NCBI GenBank assembly: GCA_048013815.1
Contig: CM106585.1
Location: 12,524,001 to 12,588,000, forward strand
Length of the DNA: 64,000 nt
Source: Setoptus koraiensis
Taxonomy: Eukaryota > Arthropoda
Direction of reading: 5' to 3'
Both the position numbers and the translations under genes were made by a program. Shown here piece after piece: positions 22,498 through 29,518 of this stretch (the stretch's first letter is position 1; every line of letters begins with the position of its first letter). The notes beneath the pieces were generated by a model, which was given only the letters and a program-made list of their open reading frames with translations, was not told the DNA's origin and did no database searches.

Positions 22498-22866
22498 TCA
22501 TTCGAAGTATAAAAGATTTATGATAATCAACAAGAGTATAACATTGATGAGTATTGAAAGAGTCTGGCTTCGTTTCGACGAATGGCAAGTGGCCATCAAC
22601 TCGTGTATCTGGGAGCCACTGTTCAATTGTTGTTGTTTAGACAATGATCGCTTTCTCTTGTTTGTTGTTTGGCCGCAACTGGAAACAGTGGCTAGTTGGG
22701 CGTCTAGTCTGATTTGAGAGGCCAATCTCACACATGTTTGTTGTTTGTCATCATTGGATTGTTGTTGCCAGATAGACTCGAACTCATTGGCCGCCATCTT
22801 TTCTACGTGTCCTGGCACGCGTTGAGCAATTAATAGAAACTTGTCCTCTTGTTCGTGCTCTTCCAT
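22498..22866 (-). CDS. Hypothetical tail-anchored protein
   Basis: 122 aa, not recognised. It is polar and Gln/Ser-rich with a basic stretch (NKRKRSLSKQQQ), and ends in one strongly hydrophobic segment (ILINVILLLIIINLLYF) at the extreme C terminus, as in tail-anchored membrane proteins. The start codon is only 37 bases from that of the divergent frame at 22904, which suggests a shared bidirectional promoter if both are real. Alternatively the hydrophobic end is chance translation of AT-rich DNA. Confidence 0.4.
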   Translation of the reverse strand: MEEHEQEDKFLLIAQRVPGHVEKMAANEFESIWQQQSNDDKQQTCVRLASQIRLDAQLATVSSCGQTTNKRKRSLSKQQQLNSGSQIHELMATCHSSKRSQTLSILINVILLLIIINLLYFE

Positions 22867-22903
22867 GTTTTATTGTATGCATATTTTTTAACACTTTTTT
22901 GCC

Positions 22904-23203
22904 ATGGAAAGTGACAACCAACAAAATGACAACTTAAGAATGAACCCATCATCGCCAGCCTCAGTGTCACCAGGTGAACAAATTATTAGGCTACGGGCTC
23001 GTAAAAAGATTATTAGGACATCACCCAGGAAGCATGTAAGTATCAAGGATGAATTTCAACAAATCAAGCAACTTCTACAATCACCTGTAACAACCAAATT
23101 TACTAACTTCATTGGGGACCAAGCTCACGCTCACACGAAGAATGGTGAAACCAAAAGAGACCAACAACAAGAATCTGGGCACGCTACTAAGAACTCCGAC
23201 TAA
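22904..23203 (+). CDS. Hypothetical basic protein
   Basis: 99 aa, not recognised. It has a central basic stretch (IIRLRARKKIIRTSP, KHVSIKDEFQQIKQL) flanked by Asn/Gln/Ser-rich sequence. There is no signal peptide or membrane segment. It is divergent from the frame at 22866. The Lys/Arg core could bind nucleic acid or act as a nuclear signal; this is a guess. Confidence 0.4.
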   Translation: MESDNQQNDNLRMNPSSPASVSPGEQIIRLRARKKIIRTSPRKHVSIKDEFQQIKQLLQSPVTTKFTNFIGDQAHAHTKNGETKRDQQQESGHATKNSD

Positions 23204-23250
23204 AATATTACGTCTACGTCGGAACACAAGCATCAGAAGGGTCAAAGAAA

Positions 23251-23640
23251 TCATCTCTTGGAGATAACTTTTTGAATACTAATACTATTAATTTCGAACC
23301 CAACAGAGCCACCAGCACAACTGGAAAGAATTTTTTTCACGTGTTCCTTGACGTCATCGGGTATGTTTGGATTGTTGTCCATAATTTCTGGGTTAGCAGC
23401 GCACGAAACTACCTGCCGAAAGAAGGTTAGTGGATGTTGTTGCATAGCATGACAATCGCCAATGTTTGCTCGAATTACACTCTTGAATGTTTTTTCCGCT
23501 CCGTTCTGGAGCTCTTTCGCCAACTCCACGGCTCTGATGACCAATTGTCCCCGAACAGCATATTCCAGATTGCGAACATTTTGATTGATATTGTCAGGAC
23601 ATAATATTGGTGCCATTTTTGAGGATGAGATTAATTGCAC
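23251..23640 (-). pseudogene. Truncated alanine aminotransferase 5' fragment
   Basis: Open frame of 129 aa. The first ~112 residues match the N terminus of alanine aminotransferase (NINQNVRNLEYAVRGQLVIR, AVELAKELQNGAEKTF, VIRANIGDCHAMQQHPLTFF), which normally runs to about 500 aa. After ILSSCAGGSVG the sequence leaves the family (FEINSISIQKVISKR) and stops. No downstream ALT exon is present before the next genes, and the PLP-binding lysine is absent, so no transaminase activity is possible. It may be a dead fragment or a small expressed remnant. Confidence 0.7.
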
Positions 23641-24284
23641 TTGAATTTATACCCGGACTATTTTTTATCTTTCCAAATCTAATTTCCAAATGCAATTTGA
23701 GTTTCTGGGGCAGTCACTGAATAGAATTTGAGATTATGATTAATGTTGAGATTACACTCCAATGAATGTTGCTAAAGACGGATATTAGAATAGAGTCGCA
23801 ATTTTTTAGTTTTCTGCCCACAACAGTCATAATAAATAAGCCCTTAGAAAGGAGAGTTCGAGCTTTTTGTAACATTCACAAGAGAAAAACATTCTACTAA
23901 TGTATTTTAATATTCCTCAAAAAGAGGACAATAAAATCCTCATCATATCAATCTGCAAAGACTACATTGGACCATCAAGACTTCGTGATTCCTACAACTT
24001 TTGTTACAGCATACCAGGTACGTTAGGACGCAACATTACGTCAGAACCACTTACACTTCATAGAAGGCGCGTCGAGTCATTTTCAAAATGTGACGGAGCA
24101 TGACAGCAAACATGTGATATGCTCTCACAAGTTAGTTGTTCTAGAAATTACACCTTTCATGTATGGTTATAATGCATTGTAAGTGTGAATTCATTGCAAT
24201 AAAGAATTTCTCCTAAATATATTCTATCGATCATCTGTGGCCGGCCTAATACAAGTTCTAACTCTTCAGTACAAAGTCCGTACT
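23641..24284. other. Intergenic, ALT fragment to DJ-1
   Basis: Probably contains the promoters of the ALT fragment and of DJ-1. A 67-codon frame at 23900-24103 has no recognisable features. An AATAAA is at 24199. Confidence 0.4.
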
Positions 24285-25085
24285 ATGTCATTGGCTTTGC
24301 TTACCAGAAACCATACTAGATTAATTAAATTAGTCGATCTGACCAGACACAACACAAACAACGGATTATATTTGAACAAGTTAAATCATAATAGATTCGT
24401 CTCCTTGAACAACAAATCAAACAAGATGCCGTCGGCTCTACTATTGGTAGCGAATGGAAGCGAGGAGATGGAGGCAGTAATCACGGCCGACGTGCTTCGC
24501 CGAGGAAAAATTCATCTGACAGTAGCAGGTTTGAACTCATCTGATCCAGTTAAGTGTAGTCAGGGCGTGACAATTGTGCCCGATACTTCATTTGATGAGG
24601 CACTAAAACAGGACTATGACGTAGTGATATTGCCAGGTGGATTAGCAGGGTCAGAAGCTTTCTGTGCGGTAAGTAAATGACAAGAAAAAAGAAGATATTC
24701 ATCAAGATTCCTTCGGTTATTGTCTTATGTAGTTTAGCAATATGCTCTCATGTTCCTGTTTGTCAATTAGAGCTCTAAGGTTGGCGATCTACTCAGGAAA
24801 CAAGAAAAGGATGGCAAGTATCTGGCTGCTATCTGCGCAGCACCAACTGCATTCAAAGTGCACGGTATCGGTAAAGGCAAATCCATCACGTCATACCCGT
24901 CGATGGCAGAAAGATTCAGAGGCTCAGACTACAAGTATGTCAGTGATCAGGCAGTAGTTGTCGACGGCAAATTAATAACAAGCCGTGGACCAGGCACGGC
25001 CTTCGCTTTTGGACTCAAACTTGTAGAGCTATTGGAGAGCCCAAACACTTCAGAGGAGATCAAAAAGGCCATGCTGGTACAGTAG
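24285..25085 (+). CDS. PARK7: DJ-1/PARK7 protein deglycase family
   Basis: Two exons, 24285-24668 and 24771-25085. From the ATG at 24426 the product is 185 aa, the usual DJ-1 size; the upstream ATG at 24285 adds 47 residues rich in Arg, Asn and Leu without acidic residues near the start, like a mitochondrial presequence. The glutamate-containing GSEEMEAV motif, the cysteine elbow AAICAAPTAF (Cys103 of the short form) and TSRGPGTAFAFGLKLVE are all present, so the redox-sensing site is intact. DJ-1 protects against oxidative stress. The intron is 102 bases with GTAAGT and TTAG borders. It converges on TMEM242 chimera copy 2. Confidence 0.94.
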
Positions 25086-25261
25086 ACCTAGCAATCAATA
25101 TTGGAGGTATGTTTGAACCAGTGCCGACTCTTACGATCTTACCGATCATTAGAGTGAAGGAAAGCATAGCTGGCTCTGTTGATCAATAAAGAGGTATTCA
25201 AAACGAAGTGCCTGAAACGGATGTCTATGGACTAGTCGAGGGGTGCACTTTATTGAAACTA

Positions 25262-25903
25262 TCATCTTTCACTAGAGCTGCCATCTACCGGTTCACTTCG
25301 ACCCGTCAAAAAAAGGTTCTCTAGCATCTTGAGGTCTCTTTCGTTGTTTAGTTTACTTTGAGAATTGAAATTGTCTATTAATTTTTGACCAAATAATTTG
25401 TATGTTGCAAAAGCAAACATGCTAAAGCCGGCCACAGAGTAGACAGTTGCCCTAAGCAAGGCTTTTCTGGCTAGTGCTGAACCGGCCTCATACAAGACAG
25501 CGGCCTCCGAGGGGGGAACATTGGGATCTAGAGATTTCTTGAATTTGTTAACAGTTCTGGAAAAACCAAATAAAATAGAACCGCCAGCTAGCGTGCCAAA
25601 ATATATTATCTTCAAACAACTGGCTGAAACATCTGATATATTGTTATTGTGTGGCTGTTGTGCTGACGATGTTAAATGGTTAGAATTATCACTATCTCTA
25701 TTGTTGTGATTATTATTGTCTAATAAATTTTGTTCTGGAACGGTGGCGTCCAACGTGGATTCATTATTGGCCCTCTGAAGTGACGAGATACCAGGTTGGT
25801 TGTTAACTGTCATAGTTACGCCAGGAAGCCTAGAGTTGTCCGTTGGTTGTGTATTTCTGGTAGGCATACGTATATTTAAATATATAAATACACAAAAACT
25901 CAC
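25262..25903 (-). CDS. GW182 N-terminus/TMEM242 chimera, copy 2
   Basis: Open frame of 213 aa from 25903, or 201 aa from the ATG at 25867 that corresponds to the GW182 start (MPTRNTQP). The GW182-derived part ends earlier than in copy 1, at NNNISD; the TMEM242 part is longer (KIIYFGTLAGGSILFGF, YEAGSALARKALLRA, YSVAGFSMFAFATYKLFG) and keeps a full tail (KLIDNFNSQSKLNNERD to SSSER), which aligns with the human TMEM242 tail region. The PWG and PWEL motifs of GW182 are not included. Two membrane segments suggest the ancestral mitochondrial inner-membrane role may persist behind a new Asn-rich N terminus. Upstream sequence is an inverted copy of the GW182 promoter. Confidence 0.72.
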   Translation of the reverse strand: MSFCVFIYLNIRMPTRNTQPTDNSRLPGVTMTVNNQPGISSLQRANNESTLDATVPEQNLLDNNNHNNRDSDNSNHLTSSAQQPHNNNISDVSASCLKIIYFGTLAGGSILFGFSRTVNKFKKSLDPNVPPSEAAVLYEAGSALARKALLRATVYSVAGFSMFAFATYKLFGQKLIDNFNSQSKLNNERDLKMLENLFLTGRSEPVDGSSSER

Positions 25904-25985
25904 TCAATATAGCATGCAGCGAGAGTTCTTTCACTGTGAGTGTTTGTGTCCATTTTTGTCATGTACACATTCTCACACCAGCCTT

Positions 25986-26099
25986 GGAGGTAGGGGGACG
26001 CAGCGCGGTCGCGCTTTTCATCGTTGCGCGCTGCTACTTGGAGGTGATGTGAGAAGCGCACTCGGCACTGGTGCGCCGAGTGTGCGCTACGTCCACCCC
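25986..26099. repeat. Foldback element, GTGGACGC family, arm A
   Basis: Starts GGAGGTAGGGGGACGCAGCG and ends GTGCGCTACGTCCACCCC, so its ends are inverted repeats. It corresponds in position to the longer element at 28936-29218 in arm B and shares its ends. Confidence 0.6.
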
Positions 26100-26180
26100 A
26101 GTTCAGACAATTGAAAGCCCAGACGCACCATACAACATTCTGCATGGTAGAAATGTGATGAGAGACACAACCAGCCTGTA

Positions 26181-26558
26181 TAGGGTGTCTGAAGCTAATA
26201 GTCAAGTTCTCTACTGATTATGCTACGCTGCCTTCCACGGTGCATTTTATGCACACAAACACTGCGCGCTGCTTCCAATGTGCACCGATGTTTTATGGAA
26301 TATCCAACAGAGGCGCTGCTCACATTTTGTTCAACAAACAATTCAGTGCAGCACCACTCTCGCGGACCTTTTGTAAACTAATGTAGGTGCATCAGAAAAA
26401 CCTGTGCTTGTTTAAATCGCACAGTTCGTGCGTTAGCAAGAATTTGAGCGTGTTTCGCGCCACAGTATAACAGAGGCACATAATACCACTTTACACTCTG
26501 TGAACTAACGTGCTGCACATGTGCTTTTGGACCTTGACTATTTGCTCCTGACACCTTA
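26181..26558. mobile_element. MITE-like insertion with ~26-bp TIRs
   Basis: Left end TAGGGTGTCTGAAGCTAATA and right end, reverse-complemented, TAAGGTGTCAGGAGCAAATA are matching terminal inverted repeats continuing into GTCAAG. The paralogous arm B reads GATTATGGTACAGGCTGG straight through, giving an empty site with TA at 28390-28391. No transposase frame inside. TIR plus TA target suggests a non-autonomous Tc1/mariner-like element. Confidence 0.7.
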
Positions 26559-26717
26559 TGCCATAATCATGTGTGTGCTCTGAAACTGATGCGCCAATGC
26601 AACGCATCGATTTTGTTTTTGTGGCTGGCCTGGCGTGAATACTTCAGTAGATGTCAAAGCTTATTTTAGTTTTTGGCTTAATTCAATCACATTCGCGAAC
26701 ACTTCAATTGTTACAAA

Positions 26718-27056
26718 ATGTCTGACAATATGGACACCCACATTAACCAAGACTCAGGTGTCGAGAACGATCTTGGTGATTTTATTCAACATCTAGAGAA
26801 CTATAACCCAGCCATACCTGATATTGTTGTGCATCATTATTTAAACCTGAAAACAAACGACAAACGAGTAGCCAGACTGATAGCTACAGCTGCTCAGAAA
26901 TTTATAGCCGACATTGTGTCGGACTCTCTTCAGCATTGTAAGCTTAGGGATCAAACAAAGAAGAAGGACAAACGTTACGTGCTTACAAAAGAGGACCTCT
27001 CGGCCGCTTTACAGGATCACGGTATATGCATTAAGAGGCCAGACTATTTTAATTAA
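26718..27056 (+). CDS. TAF10: TFIID/SAGA subunit TAF10
   Basis: 112 aa, single exon. The histone-fold sequence is characteristic: LGDFIQHLENYNPAIPDIVV, KRVARLIATAAQKFIADIVS, DSLQHCKLRD, and the C-terminal YVLTKEDLSAALQDHGICIK-RPDYFN. TAF10 is shared by TFIID and SAGA, where it pairs with TAF8 or SUPT7L. The protein is short because the disordered N terminus of vertebrate TAF10 is reduced to about 20 residues. It converges on ECHS1 with 40 bases between stop codons, and the pair lies between the arms of the GW182 inverted duplication. Confidence 0.94.
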   Translation: MSDNMDTHINQDSGVENDLGDFIQHLENYNPAIPDIVVHHYLNLKTNDKRVARLIATAAQKFIADIVSDSLQHCKLRDQTKKKDKRYVLTKEDLSAALQDHGICIKRPDYFN

Positions 27057-27096
27057 ACCTTAATAAATTTCCATGCAAAACAAAGTTAGTTAGCGA

Positions 27097-27997
27097 TTAT
27101 TCATTCTTAAACTGAGGTGGACGCTTCTCAACGAATGCTGTCATTCCTTCCTTTTGGTCGGCCTACGAACATATACAGAAGATAATATTTAGATTAGGTT
27201 TTACTAGCTGAACTGATGGAACATTTTCAACTTCATAGTCTACATAACTTGTTACTTACTGTTGCGAATGTAGCGTGGAAGAGCCTCTTCTCTGTCTTGA
27301 GACCTTGATTCAATGTCGTCTCATAGGAATAGTTGACTGATTCTTTGCACATGGCAACAATCAATTTAGAATGCGAAGAAATCTTGTTGCCCAATTTGAC
27401 TGCCTCCTCTACTGTTTGCTCTGGAGGGAAAACTTTACTAACTAGTCCCCAAGCCTCGGCTTGCTTGGCGTCGATAGGTGCTCCGCCTAGGCACATTTCC
27501 ATAGCGCGTGACTTACCTATTGCTTTAGTTAGGCGCTGAGTACCACCGGCACCAGGAATAGTTCCAATGGTGATTTCTGGCTGTCCAAATTTGGCATTCT
27601 CACCGGCATAGATAATGTCGCACATCATGGCTAGCTCACATCCACCGCCTAGGGCATAACCATTGACTGCAGCTATGATGGGTTTGGTAGTTCTAGAAAC
27701 TCTATCCCAAGCGGACAGGAAATTTTGTTGAAAATTTTCCCCAAAAGTTTTGTGTTGCATCTCTTTAATGTCTGCACCAGCAGCAAACGCTTTGTGAGAT
27801 CCCGTCAAAACCAAGGCACCGATGTCTGGACTCTTTTCTGCTTCATCAATAACTTGTGACAGTTCGTTCATTAATTGATCGCATAGAGCATTCAAAGCAT
27901 TTTTTCTATTCAATGTGATCAATCCTACGTTTTGTCTGACTTGATAGAGGACTAAAGGTCCGGCTGATGAGTAGGCTCTTTTGAATACTCTAAACAT
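27097..27997 (-). CDS. ECHS1: Mitochondrial enoyl-CoA hydratase, short chain
   Basis: Two exons, 27997-27260 and 27162-27097, join in phase 0 to 267 aa. The start [11 protein letters not shown] is a plausible mitochondrial presequence; the frame is open further upstream but that extension is not family-like. The crotonase oxyanion-hole and catalytic glutamate regions are present ([48 protein letters not shown]), and exon 2 supplies the terminal [19 protein letters not shown]. It hydrates trans-2-enoyl-CoA in beta-oxidation and valine breakdown. It is slightly shorter than human ECHS1 (290 aa), mainly in the presequence. Its 5' side runs into arm B of the inverted duplication. Confidence 0.94.
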
Positions 27998-28463
27998 TGT
28001 TATTCGTTCAACTGAATATGATGGCCAAGTTATCCGTGGACAATTTGGAGAGCAATTGGTTAGACAATTTATTAATACTTGAAATACTTGAAATACCTGA
28101 AATGACAAGGAGAGTTTAGAAACCTGTAGCGTGAGATCGATTGAGCAATCGAAAATCAAATCAACAAGAAAAAGAGAAGAAAAACGCAACATTTGTCGAG
28201 ACACCTCAGCTTTAATTGGTGCATTTTTAGGCTGACGCTAACACCCCTCGCGTCTTTTTCTTGAACTACGGCCAAAGGCATCGGCAGATTTCCACACGGT
28301 ACACTATAGTGTTCACGCCAGGCCAGCCACACAAAAAGTTCCATGCGTTGCATTGGCGCATCAGTTACAGAGCAGACACATGATTATGGTACAGGCTGGT
28401 TCGCATTGCTACAACATACAGAATGTTGTATGGTGTGTCCGGGCTTTCAATTGTCTGAGCTAA

Positions 28464-28546
28464 AGTGGACGCACATTATCGCACAAAGCGCACACCGTAT
28501 GATGTGCGCTTTCCGTCGTTGTGCGGCAGTGTGCGCCGCGTCCACT
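28464..28546. repeat. Foldback element, GTGGACGC family, short copy
   Basis: Ends AGTGGACGC and GCGTCCACT are inverted repeats; internally AAAGCGCACACCGTATGATGTGCGCTT-like sequence forms a second hairpin (28486-28512). Same end sequence as the elements at 25986 and 28936. Confidence 0.6.
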
Positions 28547-28612
28547 CCACTGTGGACTATAGCAGCCAATCAGAGTTTATAAAGTAGCAAGCTGCAGCAC
28601 GCACACACAGTA

Positions 28613-28892
28613 CGGATATCTGTGACGGATATCCGCACCGTTTAGAACGGCTGGCCCAGCCCACATCCGTCCGCGGATGATCCGTGCCCGCGCTGAAACA
28701 CACAAATCCGTCCGTGGATTATCCATGGATATTTTGATATACGTGGATATTTCTCTCGTTAACGGATATTCACGGATTTTCGTGGAATTATGAGATTCTG
28801 CAATCCGTCCACGGATTATCCGAGCCAAATTTTTTTCGAAGCGATCCGCACCGAATCCGTACGGTGCGGATATCCGCGCCCACGGATATCCA
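28613..28892. repeat. Foldback element rich in GGATAT and ATCCG motifs
   Basis: Terminal inverted repeats of about 28-31 bases: 28614-28641 (GGATATCTGTGACGGATATC...) and 28861-28891. Between them are three copies of ATCCGTCC(R)(Y)GGAT at about 28665, 28706 and 28802, each itself a palindrome; two contain GGATTATCC. It may be a MITE. GGATTA is also the core site of K50 homeodomain proteins such as Otx. Confidence 0.65.
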
Positions 28893-28935
28893 ATCGCATC
28901 TCCAACACACAGTAAAGCGAAAACCATCACCTCCG

Positions 28936-29218
28936 AGTAGGATGGACGCAGCGCACACTCAGCGCACAGGGCCCTGTGCGCTTTCGTGTGATCTCGGCGC
29001 TTTCGGTGTACGCCGAGATTGGTGAAATTGCCCGTGCGGTCAAAAAGGTGGGCAGGGCCCGCCATGCAGTTTCGATGCATGTGTGAGCTCCCGCACTGGC
29101 TGCGGAGGGCGTGTCTGGCGTACGCCGAAAGCGCACAGATGCCCCGAAAAGCGCCGAGAGCGCACGAAAGCGCACAAGGCCCTGTGCGCTGAGTGTGCGC
29201 TGCGTCCACCCTACCTCC
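28936..29218. repeat. Foldback element, GTGGACGC family, long copy
   Basis: A 283-base element whose ~52-base ends (28936-28986 and 29165-29218) are almost perfect inverted repeats containing TGGACGCAGCGCACACTCAG. Internal arms (CGGCGCTTTCGGTGTACGCC against GGCGTACGCCGAAAGCGC) also pair. No coding capacity. It lies directly upstream of the GW182 leader. Confidence 0.7.
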
Positions 29219-29449
29219 AAGGCTGGTGTGAGAATGTGTACATGACAAAAATGGACACAAACACTCACAGTGAAAGAACTCTCGCTGCATGCTATATTGA
29301 GTGAGTTTTTGTGTAGAATTTTCTCCTTTTCCTCTCGATTTCCCTCCTAAATAAGCTATCATATCCAGAAACAACAACGATAATCGTATTATTATCATCA
29401 GCAGCACCTATCTTGCTATCTATATCACTTTACATTTAGATATATTCTT

Positions 29450-29510
29450 TATATATATATATATATACATATATACATATTTAAATATATATATATATAT
29501 ATATATTTAA
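29450..29510. repeat. AT microsatellite upstream of GW182
   Basis: Two TA dinucleotide runs separated by ATATTTAAATA, ending just before the GW182 start. The run is missing in arm A, where the leader joins directly to the start-codon region. Confidence 0.85.
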
Positions 29511-29518
29511 ATATACGT

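Larger units (their letters stand above)
25637..26645. repeat. Inverted-duplication arm A
   Basis: Reverse-complement relative of 28305-29756. It includes chimera copy 2 5' coding sequence, its leader (25868-25985), a foldback element, and blocks such as CAGACAATTGAAAGCCC (26104-26120) and GCGCCAATGCAACGCAT. Relative to arm B it lacks about 190 AT-rich bases just before the start codon and carries a 378-base insertion (26181-26558). Confidence 0.8.

Noticed and set aside
23900-24103. 67-codon frame upstream of DJ-1
   Set aside because: No motifs, no splice partner, in a probable promoter region.
27998-28204. N-terminal extension of ECHS1
   Set aside because: Open in frame, but the ATG at 27997 already gives a mitochondrial-type presequence; the extension runs toward the repeat arm.
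28577-29407. 276-codon minus-strand frame through the GW182 upstream region
   Set aside because: It runs through stacked inverted repeats and GC-rich foldback elements; codon content follows the repeats and no domain is visible.
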